Assembly (NCBI RefSeq): GCF_021272205.1
Contig: NZ_JAJSDX010000006.1
Span: 292,320-356,319 of the forward strand
Origin: Pantoea sp. Mb-10
GTDB lineage: Bacteria; Pseudomonadota; Gammaproteobacteria; Enterobacterales; Enterobacteriaceae
Reading direction: 5' to 3'
Length of the DNA stretch: 64,000 bases
The notes beneath the pieces are model-generated. The model saw only the letters and a program-made list of their open reading frames with translations. It had not been told where the DNA came from and ran no database searches. Each line of letters begins with the position of its first letter. Within the stretch, counting starts at the first letter, position 1. This document shows positions 1 through 8,802 of the stretch, one piece after another. The position numbers and the translations under genes were made by a program.

Positions 1-1
1 T

Positions 2-1246
2 TATAATAAATCTCTGAATCAGACGGGGACTAGTTTTCAGTTAGTAGGTTATCGCTACTCAACGCAGGGCTATTACACGTTGGCAGACACAGCCTACCAA
101 AAAATGAATGGCTATAAAGTAGAAACTCAGGATGGGCCTGTTTTTATCGAGCCTAATTTTAGAGATTATTACAACTTAGCCTACAATAAAAAAGGAAGGT
201 TGCAAATAAGTCTGGCCCAGCAATTAGGGCGTACATCTACCTTATACTTTAGCGGTAGTCACCAAACATATTGGTACACAGGTAAAAGTGATAAGCAGCT
301 TCAGGTTGGGTTTAACTCTGCTGCTGGCGACGTTAACTGGAGCTTAAACTATAGTCTTGCTCAAAATGCTTGGCAAAATGAAAAAGATCATCTTTTTTCT
401 TTTAATATAAGCGTTCCATTTAGTCATTGGCTGCGCTCCGATACTAAATCAGTTTGGCGAAATGCAAATGCCAGCTTCAATAGTAATAATGATTTTAAAG
501 GGCGGGTTACAAATCTTGCAGGGTTGTATGGAACATTACTGGATGACCAAAACCTGAGTTACAATGTTCAGACCGGAAACACAAGCGGTAAACAAAGTGA
601 TGCTACAGGATATGCATCTGTTAATTACCGTGGGCCTTATGCTAACGCTAATGCTGGATATAGCACTAATAGTTATTCTAAGCAGTTTTACTATGGTATT
701 AACGGTGGAATGGTTGTTCATGGTGATGGTGTTACCTTTAGCCAGCCTATCAATGAAACATCTATATTGGTCAAAGCGCCAGGAGCCAGCAACGTTAAAG
801 TGGAAAATCAGTCTGGTATTAAAACAGATTGGCGGGGTTATGCGGTTATTCCTTATGCAACAGCTTATCGAGAAAATCGTGTAGCTTTAGATACAAATTC
901 TCTTGCAGATAACCTTGATTTTGATGATGCCGTCTCAAGTTTAGTTCCTACTCATGGTGCCATTGCTCGAGCAAGTTTTAAACCAAGGGTAGGAGTAAAA
1001 TTGTTAGCTAAATTAGAGCGAAACGGGATTCCTCTGCCATTTGGCGCAACAGCAACTTCTGATAGTAATGGAGGGGCAAGTATTGTTTCTGATAATGGAC
1101 AAGTTTACATGAGTGGTATGCCACAATCAGGAACAATCAAAGTTAAATGGGGAAATGATTCTAAATCGAGCTGTGTTGCTAAATATAATTTACCCAAAGA
1201 TAGCTTAACTAAGTCTTTAGTTAATATAACAGCCGAATGCATATAG
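2..1246 (+). CDS. fimD: Type 1 fimbrial outer-membrane usher FimD, C-terminal part (5' end outside window)
   Basis: The reading frame is open from the first bases of the window, so the gene starts upstream and only about the last 414 residues are present. They cover the end of the beta-barrel, with many alternating aromatic strands such as [18 protein letters not shown], and the soluble C-terminal domains. Near the end are [12 protein letters not shown] and a final cysteine (AECI), both typical of ushers. The usher forms the outer-membrane pore and takes chaperone-subunit complexes for pilus assembly. It is followed directly by fimF, fimG and fimH homologues in the same order as in E. coli, which supports the symbol. 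The stretch is clearly AT-rich compared with the rest of the window. Confidence 0.93.
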   Translation, partial: YNKSLNQTGTSFQLVGYRYSTQGYYTLADTAYQKMNGYKVETQDGPVFIEPNFRDYYNLAYNKKGRLQISLAQQLGRTSTLYFSGSHQTYWYTGKSDKQLQVGFNSAAGDVNWSLNYSLAQNAWQNEKDHLFSFNISVPFSHWLRSDTKSVWRNANASFNSNNDFKGRVTNLAGLYGTLLDDQNLSYNVQTGNTSGKQSDATGYASVNYRGPYANANAGYSTNSYSKQFYYGINGGMVVHGDGVTFSQPINETSILVKAPGASNVKVENQSGIKTDWRGYAVIPYATAYRENRVALDTNSLADNLDFDDAVSSLVPTHGAIARASFKPRVGVKLLAKLERNGIPLPFGATATSDSNGGASIVSDNGQVYMSGMPQSGTIKVKWGNDSKSSCVAKYNLPKDSLTKSLVNITAECI

Positions 1247-1254
1247 GAATGGTA

Positions 1255-1782
1255 ATGAATAAAATTTTTCTTTCTCTAACGTGCATGCTGATAGTTCTGT
1301 CAAAGTATAGTTTTGCTGCTGATAGTACTATTAGGATTACCGGGAATGTAAAGGATAATGCCTGTGCTGTAGCTGCTGAGTCAAAAGATTTTACTGTAGA
1401 TCTTTTCGATAATGCATCTAAACAATTTCATACCATTGGCGCCACAACACCTAAAGTCCCATTTAATATCGTTCTCTCTCCTTGCGGTAGCTTAGCTACC
1501 GCAGTAAAAGTAGGTTACACAGGGGTGGCTGATAGCGATAATAATAGTTTGTTGCAGCTTGATGCCGGTCAGGATTCTGCAACTGGTTTGGGTATTCAGA
1601 TCCTTAATGGAGATGGAACAGCAATACCCTTAAACGCATCGTCAGGCTCTTTAAGCTGGATAAATCTTGTAGGCGGTCAGAAAAATGTAATTAATTTTTA
1701 TGGTCGTCTTATGGCTACTCGTATTCCTGTGGCGCCGGGGCATGTCAGAGCAACTGCAATATTCACCCTCGAATTCCAATGA
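1255..1782 (+). CDS. fimF: Type 1 fimbrial minor subunit FimF
   Basis: This is a 175-residue secreted pilin. An N-terminal signal peptide ends near FAADST. The mature part matches remembered E. coli FimF closely, for example [20 protein letters not shown], the SPCG loop and the C-terminal TFTLE-type donor-strand motif (IFTLEFQ). Two cysteines form the pilin disulfide. The ATG at 1255 is chosen because an AGGA (1244-1247) lies seven bases upstream; in-frame ATGs at 1237 and 1249 are less well placed. The gene starts just after the usher stop, so the two are probably translated from one message. FimF is an adaptor in the tip fibrillum and is exported by the chaperone-usher route. Confidence 0.92.
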   Translation: MNKIFLSLTCMLIVLSKYSFAADSTIRITGNVKDNACAVAAESKDFTVDLFDNASKQFHTIGATTPKVPFNIVLSPCGSLATAVKVGYTGVADSDNNSLLQLDAGQDSATGLGIQILNGDGTAIPLNASSGSLSWINLVGGQKNVINFYGRLMATRIPVAPGHVRATAIFTLEFQ

Positions 1783-1793
1783 GAGGAACTAAA

Positions 1794-2297
1794 ATGCTTT
1801 TAACTTGTAAAAAATCGGCTTTATCTTTAATAATTTGTCTCATTTCTTTTTGTGCTTTTTCAGCAGATGTCACGGTTACCGTTAATGGCAAGGTGGTAGC
1901 AAAGCCCTGTACCATTGTCACATCTGATATGAATATAAATATAGGTGATCTTTTTACCTTTAATCTGGTTTCTCCTGGTTCGTCATCAGAGTGGCATGAT
2001 TTCAATCTGAAACTGTCAAACTGCCCCGTAGGAACATCACGAGTGAAGGCAACGTTTAGTGGCTCAGCTGATTCTTCTGGCTATTATCGTAACTCAGGAA
2101 CTGCAGGCAATATTCAAATTCAACTTCAAGACGATGCCGGTATGAATTTGACAAACGGAAGTTCTAAAGAAGTAACTGTTAAAGACTCGGATAAATCTGC
2201 CGATTTGCCATTAAAAGTTAGGGCCTTGACTGTTCAGGGTAATGCAACTCAGGGGACTATACAGGGCATTATTGATGTTGTTTACACTTATGCCTGA
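1794..2297 (+). CDS. fimG: Type 1 fimbrial minor subunit FimG
   Basis: This is a 167-residue pilin with a signal peptide ending before ADVTVTVNGKVVAKPC. That N-terminus is nearly the same as remembered E. coli FimG and provides the donor strand for FimH. Further family motifs are SNCPVGTSRVKATFSG and the end RALTVQGNATQGTIQGIID. The ATG at 1794 follows GAGAGGA (1781-1787) at good spacing; the in-frame ATG at 1779 would put the ribosome site inside the gene. It sits 11 bases after the fimF stop. FimG connects the FimH adhesin to FimF at the pilus tip. Confidence 0.92.
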   Translation: MLLTCKKSALSLIICLISFCAFSADVTVTVNGKVVAKPCTIVTSDMNINIGDLFTFNLVSPGSSSEWHDFNLKLSNCPVGTSRVKATFSGSADSSGYYRNSGTAGNIQIQLQDDAGMNLTNGSSKEVTVKDSDKSADLPLKVRALTVQGNATQGTIQGIIDVVYTYA

Positions 2298-2313
2298 GGT
2301 GGGATGATAAAAA

Positions 2314-3240
2314 ATGAAAAAAACCATATTAGCTTTTGTTTCGTTCGCTCTAATAGCTTTTTCTGCAAATGGATGGGCTTTTACATGCACAGATATCACT
2401 GGAAACGTCTTGAGTATTGCGCAGGGTTCAACCTCGGCTAATGCTTATGTAAATCTACAACCTTCACTTGGTGCTAACCAAAACTTAGTTGTGAACTTAG
2501 CCAATTCAATATCATGCCGCAACGATTTTCCTAATAGCAGGAATGATTTAGTCAGCATGGTTGTTGGCTCTACGTACGGTGGCGCATTATCAAATTTCAC
2601 TGGTTCCTTAAGCTATTTTAATAGTTCATATAATTTTCCACTGACCTCTGCGACCAAATCTGTTAACTATAGATCTGGTGCTTATCAGCCATGGAACACT
2701 GTGTTATATCTTACCCCGGTTTCAACGGCGGCTGGAGTTGTTATCAGAAGAGGTGAAAAGTTTGCGACAATAGTGATGTACCAGGTAGGATCTGATATCG
2801 TGGGTGGTGGTAATATTTCTACTGCGCGTTTCACATGGAATCTGTATGCTAATAACGATGTTATAATTCCCACAGGGGGTTGTGACGTTTCATCAAGAAA
2901 TGTAAGCATATCATTACCTGATTTTCCCGGTTCGAAACCAGTTCCATTAACTGTCAGGTGTGCTAAGGCTCAAAACCTCGGGTTTTATCTGTCTGGTTCA
3001 ACTGAAGATCAAAACAGAACTATTTTTTCTAATACAGCATCTGGCAATAAGGCAAAAGGCGTCGGTATCCAGTTACTGAGAAATGGAAGCGCTGTTCCCG
3101 CTAACACGAATATTCTCCTTGGTAGTGTTGGCACTTCACCCGTAAGCTTGGGATTAACTGCAACTTATGGGCAGACCACTGGTCAGGTTACTGCCGGCAA
3201 TGTTCAGTCTGTTATTGGGGTTACTTTTATTTATCCCTAA
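2314..3240 (+). CDS. fimH: Type 1 fimbrial tip adhesin FimH
   Basis: This 308-residue protein has a signal peptide ending before FTCTDITGN, so the mature protein starts with Phe as in mannose-binding FimH. The lectin domain spans roughly mature residues 1-160 and contains AYVNLQPSLGANQNLVVNLA, CRNDFPNSRND and the linker NDVIIPTGGCDVS. The pilin domain follows and ends in TAGNVQSVIGVTF. Equivalents of Phe1, Asn46, Asp47, Asp54 and Gln133 of the mannose pocket appear kept. The stretch around residues 135-140 differs from E. coli (VGSDIVGGGN), so ligand affinity may differ; this is inference by eye. The ribosome site is GAGGTGGG before 2314. It is the last gene of the operon. Confidence 0.92.
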   Translation: MKKTILAFVSFALIAFSANGWAFTCTDITGNVLSIAQGSTSANAYVNLQPSLGANQNLVVNLANSISCRNDFPNSRNDLVSMVVGSTYGGALSNFTGSLSYFNSSYNFPLTSATKSVNYRSGAYQPWNTVLYLTPVSTAAGVVIRRGEKFATIVMYQVGSDIVGGGNISTARFTWNLYANNDVIIPTGGCDVSSRNVSISLPDFPGSKPVPLTVRCAKAQNLGFYLSGSTEDQNRTIFSNTASGNKAKGVGIQLLRNGSAVPANTNILLGSVGTSPVSLGLTATYGQTTGQVTAGNVQSVIGVTFIYP

Positions 3241-3715
3241 TATCTATTTTCAAATCTATCCAAGGCCGTTATGATGTTATTCATATGCGGCCTTAATTAT
3301 TTAATTGTTTTTTGCCATTTTTTCTTTTTTAAATATTACCCTTTAATAACTAAGCCACATGTTCGTTATTTTTGCTATGGTAACTTTCAAGACACGGAAG
3401 GTTTTGTGCTTTTACGACTATTAATGTGGGAATAGCACGTATTCGTTTTATTAGGCTGTGTGCAGTTATAGAGAAATGTCAAGTTTCAAATATATAATGC
3501 CTTGCGAAACTAAAAGGCGGCAACCTATGTTTTCTTAAACTTTCTGCCCATCTTTTCTTAAGTTTGCCTGGTGTATAGCGCTTTCCGTTTTCTGATATAA
3601 CCGGCAACCCGGCGTCAGGGGGATTCACGGCCGGAGCCACAACATACGGTGTCCGATCACCACACCCCCCCCTTATCCAGGCATAACCGGATCTTTTCGG
3701 GATCCGCTCTCCCCG
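3241..3715. other. Intergenic region after fimH, no gene seen
   Basis: After the terminator the sequence stays AT-rich to about 3550 and then becomes GC-rich. I see no supported ORF. A small hairpin, CGGATC (3688-3693) with GATCCG (3701-3706), lies just past the 3' end of the minus-strand ORF ending at 3716. It has no T-tract and is only a weak terminator candidate. The composition change near 3550-3600 may mark the edge of the acquired fimbrial segment. Confidence 0.4.
3262..3313 (+). terminator. Probable intrinsic terminator of the fim operon
   Basis: An interrupted hairpin starts 21 bases after the fimH stop. AAGGCCG (3262-3268) pairs with CGGCCTT (3288-3294), and an inner TATGA/TCATA stem continues it. 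A T-rich tract reaching about 3313 follows. This fits rho-independent termination. Confidence 0.65.
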
Positions 3716-3901
3716 TCACCCGCCTGCCGTTTTATGGTATATATCCGTAAACTGGAAAATTTCCCTGCGTCGCTCAGCGGATTTTTTTTGGTGGCCCGTG
3801 CCCGCCAGACGGGGAAAATGGGCAGAACAGGAGCAGACGTCGCTGGGTGAAATCTGAGAAAGCCGCAGGGGTAAATCCCGCCAGATTTTAATATTTTTCA
3901 T
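3716..3901 (-). CDS. Small ORF coupled to upstream HTH gene, unknown function
   Basis: This 61-codon ORF begins MKNIKIWRDLPLRLS. Its ATG (with a GTG just before it) overlaps the region just after the preceding HTH gene's end, and a good AAGGAGAGG lies upstream within the last codons of that gene. The protein is basic with Cys-x-Cys (CSCSAHF) and has no domain I recognise. The strong Shine-Dalgarno and tight coupling argue for translation. The low-complexity surroundings and lack of a known family argue against much confidence. The pair resembles a two-gene regulator module in layout only. Confidence 0.35.
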   Translation of the reverse strand: MKNIKIWRDLPLRLSQISPSDVCSCSAHFPRLAGTGHQKKSAERRREIFQFTDIYHKTAGG

Positions 3902-4199
3902 CACTCACCTCTCCTTTAAACTGTTCAGGCTTGCAACGATGATTAACTAAATTGTTGATTGCCTGGCGTGTGATGCCAAGGATATCGACCACGGCATTCA
4001 CCTTAAGCGTACCGCCCAACGCCTGAAGCTCACGATAAATTCTTTCCAGATCTTCGCGACGACGGCGCACTTTACGCATTTCGTCGTCGTTGACGCGTGT
4101 CTTCTGCTCGAGTTGAACGGTGTAATGCAATTGCATCAGAGCACCGTCATCCAGCGTGATAGCATCCATAACCTGATTTTTGTCTTCAAATTTAGGCAT
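3888..4199 (-). CDS. Small helix-turn-helix protein, uncharacterised
   Basis: This is a 103-residue protein. Residues 1-40 are polar, residues about 41-60 are a basic, charged helix (MRKVRRRREDLERIY), and residues about 63-90 look like a helix-turn-helix: GTLKVNAVVDILGITRQAIN followed by NLVNHR. This suggests a DNA-binding regulator or antitoxin-like protein. No clear Shine-Dalgarno stands before ATG 4199; an in-frame ATG at 4169 is an alternative. It lies 3' of and opposite to the fimbrial operon, so a role in fimbrial regulation is possible but only a guess. I do not recognise the family. Confidence 0.5.
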   Translation of the reverse strand: MPKFEDKNQVMDAITLDDGALMQLHYTVQLEQKTRVNDDEMRKVRRRREDLERIYRELQALGGTLKVNAVVDILGITRQAINNLVNHRCKPEQFKGEVSDEKY

Positions 4200-4610
4200 C
4201 TTGACGATAATCGTATGTTATTTTTTAGGAATGGTTAAATTCAGGGTGTTTTTCAAACAATATACAGTCAAGTAAGGCACAAGACGTTGACCTGCCTCCA
4301 CTCGATTCATACACCGTGATTGCAGCATGGACACAGTGATGAGTGTCCACTTTTGGCTCTTAACACACGCTCATCACCTGCAGTCACTGTCCCCCCTTCC
4401 AGGTTGACATCAAACTCAACGGTTCACAGCATCGCCCTACCCTATGATCTGCCGCACCACTGATGCCATTTGATGTGGCCTACGGTTTCTGGCGCCTGAC
4501 GCAGAAAGCCATGAAACGTACGCGGGCGTGCGTATACTAATGCGGTTCGCTTGTCAGCACAGGCGATGCGTTGTATGTCATCTCACGTAACCCGATGATT
4601 CAGGACAGAT
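4200..4610. other. Intergenic region with an imperfect dyad
   Basis: About 410 bases without a supported gene separate the HTH gene and cybB. An imperfect inverted repeat, GTGATGAGTGT (4336-4346) against ACACGCTCATCAC (4365-4377), has an 18-base spacer. It has no T-tract and could be an operator or the relic of a mobile element end. No flanking direct repeat was found. Confidence 0.3.
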
Positions 4611-5150
4611 ATGAATACTAAATATGCCCCGTCGCAAATTTTACTTCACTGGTTGGCGTTTTTGCTGGTGGTTGTCGCGTATTGCACCATGGAGTTCCGC
4701 GATCTGGCGCCGCGCGGATCATGGCAGCGTATGACGATGGTGATTAGCCATTTCAGCGCGGGAAGCTGTGTGCTTGCCATCATGCTTTCGCGCATCATGC
4801 TGCGCGTGCGCCACCGCAGCCCCGGCATCGTGCCGAAACCGCCGCACTGGCAAACCGGTATCGCGCATTTGCTGCACCTGGCGATGTATCTGCTGTTTAT
4901 TGCGCTGCCTACGCTTGGGATTTTATCGCGATTTTATCTGGGAAAGAGCTGGTGGATATTTGGTATTCCGATGCCGGTCAGCGGCAATCCCGATCCGGAT
5001 TTCGCCGACACGCTGACGGACTGGCACGAAACCCTTGCGCCTTACGGATACTGGCTGATCGGCATCCATGCCGTTGCCGCGCTGGCGCACCACTATCTGT
5101 TTAAAGACAATACGCTGCTCCGCATGATGCCTGCGCGTCGTAAGCGGTAA
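4611..5150 (+). CDS. cybB: Cytochrome b561 (superoxide:quinone oxidoreductase type)
   Basis: This 179-residue protein has four hydrophobic segments (about residues 10-30, 45-65, 85-108 and 145-165), the usual size and layout of the bacterial di-heme cytochrome b561 family. Candidate heme-binding histidines are in ILLHWLAF, ISHFSAG, LLHLAMY and the HAVAALAHHY segment. Family-typical PVSGNPDPDFADTLTDWHE lies in the loop before the last helix. E. coli CybB moves electrons from superoxide to ubiquinone in the inner membrane. The start ATG 4611 has CAGGACA upstream. It converges with the chemoreceptor gene downstream. Confidence 0.85.
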   Translation: MNTKYAPSQILLHWLAFLLVVVAYCTMEFRDLAPRGSWQRMTMVISHFSAGSCVLAIMLSRIMLRVRHRSPGIVPKPPHWQTGIAHLLHLAMYLLFIALPTLGILSRFYLGKSWWIFGIPMPVSGNPDPDFADTLTDWHETLAPYGYWLIGIHAVAALAHHYLFKDNTLLRMMPARRKR

Positions 5151-5159
5151 CGATGGCGA

Positions 5160-5193
5160 TGTCACCGGGGCTGAAACGGGCCTCAGCGCCGGT
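5160..5193. terminator. Hairpin between convergent cybB and chemoreceptor genes
   Basis: TCACCGGGGCTGA and TCAGCGCCGGTGA can form a 13-bp stem with one mismatch and a short loop. It lies between the convergent stops at 5150 and 5219. There is no clean T-run on either side, so a termination role is only likely from its place. Confidence 0.4.
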
Positions 5194-5218
5194 GATGCTT
5201 GCTCTGCTGCTTTTATCG

Positions 5219-7159
5219 TCAGCTCAGACTAAAACGTCCGACTGTCAGCGACAGTTGCGCGGCCTGCTCTTCCAGGGAGTTGGCCGCTGCTGACATCTCC
5301 TGCACCAGCGAGGCGTTCTGCTGCGTCGTGCCATCCATCTCATTCACTGCAATGGTGACCTGGCTTATGCCCCGCGCTTGCTCGTCGGATGCCGTGACAA
5401 TCTCGCCAATGATCGCCCGCACGGAATGCACCGCACGCGTCATCTCCTGCATGGTTTTGCCCGCGTCCTGCACTTGCTGCACGCCGCTGCCCACGCGCTG
5501 TGTCGACTCCTCAATCAGGGCGGCGATCTCTTTCACCGCGCTGGCGCTGCGCTGTGCCAGATTGCGCACTTCGCTGGCCACCACGGCAAAGCCACGACCT
5601 TGCTCACCTGCGCGCGCGGCTTCTACCGCCGCGTTCAGTGCCAGGATATTGGTCTGGAAGGCGATGCTGTTGATCATGGTGGTGATATCGCCGATTTTTT
5701 TCGCACTGTCGTCGATCTGTGCCATGGTTTGCACCACCTCACCCACCAGCGTCTCGCCGCGGCTGGCGATTTGCGTGGCGTTTTCAGTAAGCGCCGTGGC
5801 CTGATGCGCATTACTGGCGTTGTGCTTCACCGTGGCGGTGATCTGTTCCATGCTGGCTGCGGTCTGCTCCAGCGCCGCCGCCTGCTGCTCCGTGCGCGAT
5901 GCCAGGTTCAAGTTGCCGCCGGCGATCTCTTCCGCGCCGAGACGCACCGAGGCGCTGGCCTGCTGAATTTGCCCTACAATCTCTCGCAGTTGGTTCTGCA
6001 TGGTGTGCAGCGCATAGAACAGGCTGCTGGTATCGTGCGCGCCGATCGAAATGGTGTTGTCCAGCTTGCCATCGGCCACCGCCAGTGCAATGGTCGCGGC
6101 CTCGCGCGGTTCGCCGCCAATCGGCCGCAGCACCTTACGGTTAAACACCCAGCCCAGCAGACCGCTGACCACCAAAATGCTCACGACCACCATGATCACT
6201 GCGTACATCAACTGCTGGCGCGCCGAAGCCATAACGTTGCTAACCGGTGCAACCACGCCGAGATACCATTTCTCGCTGCTGTTGCCGATGGTAATAGGTT
6301 GCCAGGTCACCAGCGCGTCTTCACCCAGCAGCGCATCGTGCTGCTCATAGACCGTGCTGCTATAGCTGTGCGTGTCACCCTGCCAGGCTTTGGATGTCAT
6401 ATTTTTATCGGGATAAGAGACTACCTTGCCTGCGCTGGAGAGCAGCATGGCATAGCCGGCACCGTCCCACGGTTTGATGCTGTTCACTTTGGCCTGTAAC
6501 GAGGCTAAAGAGATATCTGACGTCACCACGCCCCACAGCTTGCCGTTACTGATAATCGGCGCGGCCACCGAGGTCAACAGGGTCGGCACCCCGTTGTAGG
6601 CGTAGCTGTAGGGTTCTATCAGCGTATCCTTGCGCGTTTTCTGCGGCACCAGGTAATAATCGCCTTGGCCTGGCGTAAGGATCGATTTGAGCGGATGCAG
6701 TGCGAATTGACCGGACTGATCGCGATCGACGAAAAAGGCGTAGCGGCCTTTCGGCGCCTGGTCCGGTTTATCAGCAAACTCGCTGTCGCGGCCGTCAAAG
6801 GCATTTTCTTCAAAAATCACGGAAATCGAGAGGTAATCAGGATTATCGCGCAGCGCTGAAATCATCAGCTTGTTGCCCACCTGACGATCGGTAATGCCCG
6901 CCTCGGGCAGGCCGATCAGGCTGTGCCCAAGATTGTGCGCTACGTCGCGCGCATGACTTAATTCTTGCTGAATTTGCAGCGCTTGAGATTGTGCAATGGT
7001 TTGCAAATAGCGAGATGCCAGCGTTTTTTGTTCGCTGCTGGATTGCCAACTCAGCATGCCAATAGTGAGGGCAAAGCCCAACGTGATGGTGATTGCGCCC
7101 GTCAGTAGCACCTGCGTGCGGGTACTCATACTTTTCTTGTTTGAAATCAGTGTGGCCAT
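5219..7159 (-). CDS. Methyl-accepting chemotaxis protein with Cache-type sensor domain
   Basis: This is an inner-membrane chemoreceptor of about 646 residues. A transmembrane helix lies near residues 15-40 ([20 protein letters not shown]). A large periplasmic double-Cache-like domain follows (about 45-320, with YSISV, YVEPY-like and SDISLASLQ stretches). A second helix is near 330 ([19 protein letters not shown]), followed by HAMP and the highly conserved signalling hairpin around [20 protein letters not shown] and [18 protein letters not shown]. The C-terminus ends GRFSLS and lacks the NWETF-type CheR/CheB tether. I chose ATG 7159 over an in-frame GTG at 7180. The gene has a sigma-28-like promoter and converges with cybB. 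Ligand unknown. Confidence 0.9.
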   Translation of the reverse strand: MATLISNKKSMSTRTQVLLTGAITITLGFALTIGMLSWQSSSEQKTLASRYLQTIAQSQALQIQQELSHARDVAHNLGHSLIGLPEAGITDRQVGNKLMISALRDNPDYLSISVIFEENAFDGRDSEFADKPDQAPKGRYAFFVDRDQSGQFALHPLKSILTPGQGDYYLVPQKTRKDTLIEPYSYAYNGVPTLLTSVAAPIISNGKLWGVVTSDISLASLQAKVNSIKPWDGAGYAMLLSSAGKVVSYPDKNMTSKAWQGDTHSYSSTVYEQHDALLGEDALVTWQPITIGNSSEKWYLGVVAPVSNVMASARQQLMYAVIMVVVSILVVSGLLGWVFNRKVLRPIGGEPREAATIALAVADGKLDNTISIGAHDTSSLFYALHTMQNQLREIVGQIQQASASVRLGAEEIAGGNLNLASRTEQQAAALEQTAASMEQITATVKHNASNAHQATALTENATQIASRGETLVGEVVQTMAQIDDSAKKIGDITTMINSIAFQTNILALNAAVEAARAGEQGRGFAVVASEVRNLAQRSASAVKEIAALIEESTQRVGSGVQQVQDAGKTMQEMTRAVHSVRAIIGEIVTASDEQARGISQVTIAVNEMDGTTQQNASLVQEMSAAANSLEEQAAQLSLTVGRFSLS

Positions 7160-7231
7160 GATGGCGCCCCCGGAGTTCACACTTTCTTAAAAAAGAACCA
7201 CACCCTGTGCGCAATAATCCCTTTGTATGGT

Positions 7232-7258
7232 CTATCGGCCAAGAAGATAGGAACTTGA
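7232..7258 (-). promoter_or_regulatory. Sigma-28 (FliA) type promoter for the chemoreceptor
   Basis: On the minus strand TCAAGTTC is followed after exactly 11 bases by GCCGATAG. The enterobacterial FliA consensus is TAAAGTTT-N11-GCCGATAA, so the match is 6/8 and 7/8 with ideal spacing. It lies 73 bases before the chemoreceptor ATG, which fits flagellar class 3 expression. Confidence 0.7.
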
Positions 7259-7445
7259 TGCTCGTGCCACCGAGAGCGGCCAGCGTATGAAGCCGAGGGT
7301 TCAGCGCGCCCCGATTTGTAAGGCTTTGCGCGGTTCTTATTGAAAACAACGCAGCGTATTGATCTGGCGCAAGATCATACCGGACAACAGATGTCAGGTT
7401 AACGCCATGGGCGTACGGCGCCGCAGCGAAAAAGAGGAAAAGGGC

Positions 7446-7550
7446 ATGGCGGGAAAATTGAGTTTAACGGGCGTGATGGTGGTATGGCTGGTCTATGTGG
7501 CGTGGATGATCAGTTACTATTCCGGGACGTTTTCACTTTTTAGCCACTAA
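7446..7550 (+). CDS. Predicted 34-residue single-pass membrane protein
   Basis: The small ORF begins MAGKLSLTGVMVVWLVYVAW and is nearly all one transmembrane helix with a short polar tail ending SLFSH. A strong Shine-Dalgarno-like AAAGAGGAAAAGGG precedes ATG 7446, and a perfect terminator hairpin starts right after the stop. Both support a real short gene. An in-frame upstream extension to 7359 would add 29 residues but has no ribosome site. I do not recognise the family. It shares its terminator with convergent yebG. Confidence 0.6.
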   Translation: MAGKLSLTGVMVVWLVYVAWMISYYSGTFSLFSH

Positions 7551-7551
7551 T

Positions 7552-7578
7552 AAAAATCCCGGCCTGGCCGGGATTTTT
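7552..7578. terminator. Bidirectional intrinsic terminator
   Basis: AAAAATCCCGGCC (7552-7564) and GGCCGGGATTTTT (7566-7578) are perfect complements, giving a GC-rich stem flanked by A- and T-runs. It lies between the small membrane protein gene and convergent yebG and can serve both. Confidence 0.92.
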
Positions 7579-7593
7579 AGTCGGGTGCAGCAC

Positions 7594-7935
7594 TCAAGCC
7601 GCTTTGACGCTGCGCACGCGTTTTTCAGACGTTTCAGCTGCAGGTTGCTCGCCGTGGTCTGCGACAGCGGTGGCGTCATTTGGCGCGCTTTTTACCGCTT
7701 CCGGCAGTTTACTGGTGCGCAGAATATGCTGCACCGCGTCTTTCTGCTCAGCTAACAGCAGGCCTAATGCTTCGGCCTGTGCTTCGCCCATTTCAGGCTG
7801 TTGCTGTTGCAGCCAATCGGTGAAGGCGTCCGCCATGTCGAGCATTTTGTCCCAGGCATCCGCGTCTTTTTTATTGGCAAACGTCATTTTTTCTTCACCC
7901 TTTCTGACCACAACAAATTTGGTTTCGACTGCCAT
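7594..7935 (-). CDS. yebG: SOS-induced protein YebG
   Basis: This is a 113-residue protein beginning MAVETKFVVVRKGEEKMTFA, the YebG signature. The conserved ADAWDKMLDMAD, LLAEQKDAVQHILR and a variable basic tail follow. YebG is a small conserved DNA-damage-inducible protein of enterobacteria whose molecular role is poorly defined. A perfect LexA box lies 15 bases upstream of the start. It is downstream of and on the same strand as the HAM1/SIR2 pair, so readthrough from that pair is possible. Confidence 0.93.
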   Translation of the reverse strand: MAVETKFVVVRKGEEKMTFANKKDADAWDKMLDMADAFTDWLQQQQPEMGEAQAEALGLLLAEQKDAVQHILRTSKLPEAVKSAPNDATAVADHGEQPAAETSEKRVRSVKAA

Positions 7936-7950
7936 GATGCACCTCGTTAA

Positions 7951-7966
7951 CTGTATTTATATACAG
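7951..7966. promoter_or_regulatory. LexA (SOS) box of yebG
   Basis: CTGTATTTATATACAG matches the LexA consensus CTGT-N8-ACAG perfectly with an all-AT centre. It is placed just upstream of the yebG start codon. Confidence 0.93.
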
Positions 7967-8007
7967 TATAATTCATGTCCACTTTGCACGGCAACGCTTT
8001 TCTGCCG

Positions 8008-8802
8008 TTATGCCAATAATTCCGTCAGGAAGTCCGCCAGCGCTTTACGCGGATCGTCCTCTTCTGACACGATCATTTCAATTCCCCACTGCCCCAGCAC
8101 TTCTTTCGCAACCGGGTTGTTGCGGTTGGTGAAGAGATAAGACTTGGGTCGCGCACTGGCTAGCCCGGTGCGGTTCCACATTTTGGTCAGCCGATAGAAC
8201 AGCAGGCGGATATTAAAATCGCTGATGCTGTAGCCGACAAAGAGCACCGAGTTGCCCATCACATCGTGCGTCAATTTAATGTCGAGCGGCGAGTCGAAAT
8301 AGAGGCGCTCGAAGTAGCTGCTCTCATCGAGCACGATAGAGGTGTCATCGTCGAAATCACCGTGTAGCTTGATAATGTGGCGTTTTTCCTCGGTGAGCGA
8401 CACCAAGTCGGCGGCGTTAGCCACTTTGCTGTAGGGCACATTGTGCGCCTCGTGCGCCATCTCGAGCCAGCGATCGTAGTTGGTGGTATAAATGCGCGAA
8501 AAATTGCCCTGCGTGATCATGGTATGAATTTCGGAGCTGCGCACATCGATATCCGGACGATGCCACTCGCGATCCATCCAGCTTCGCAGCGGCCCTAACG
8601 ATCCTTTGCGCTGCTTGTAATATTCCGCCAGCGAAAGATGGGTACCGTAGCTGTTGAAGATTTTTGGATCGTATCCCAGCTCTTGCGCCAAATGCGCGAT
8701 GAGTTCGTGCCACTCAGGCAGACCGAAGTTGCGCGAGATCCCTGCGCCGGCAAATAAAATCAGTTTGCCTGCTTCATAGGCGCGTTTCAGTTCCGGTTTC
8801 AT
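8008..8802 (-). CDS. SIR2-like NAD-consuming domain protein, KomC-like
   Basis: This 264-residue protein is a stand-alone SIR2-like domain. The nucleotide-binding GAGIS is at residues 19-23, TTNYD with Asn108 at 106-110, KLHGD with His147 at 145-149, and LFVGYSISDFNIR near 190. Asn and His are the residues that catalyse NAD breakdown in defence SIR2 proteins such as ThsA. There are no zinc-finger cysteines as in deacylase sirtuins. Its ATG overlaps the stop of the HAM1-like gene by four bases (ATGA), so the two are translationally coupled. By family and pairing the best model is the NADase effector of a Kongming-type (KomB/KomC) anti-phage module. This is inference; no adenosine deaminase gene is adjacent. 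Confidence 0.85.
   Translation of the reverse strand: MKPELKRAYEAGKLILFAGAGISRNFGLPEWHELIAHLAQELGYDPKIFNSYGTHLSLAEYYKQRKGSLGPLRSWMDREWHRPDIDVRSSEIHTMITQGNFSRIYTTNYDRWLEMAHEAHNVPYSKVANAADLVSLTEEKRHIIKLHGDFDDDTSIVLDESSYFERLYFDSPLDIKLTHDVMGNSVLFVGYSISDFNIRLLFYRLTKMWNRTGLASARPKSYLFTNRNNPVAKEVLGQWGIEMIVSEEDDPRKALADFLTELLA

Noticed and set aside
4336..4377. Inverted repeat considered as an insertion-sequence end
   Set aside because: Only one imperfect dyad, no transposase and no target duplication found.
5378..6499. 373-codon plus-strand frame across the chemoreceptor gene
   Set aside because: It is antisense to the highly conserved signalling domain; His/Arg/Leu-rich composition is typical of a shadow frame in GC-rich DNA.
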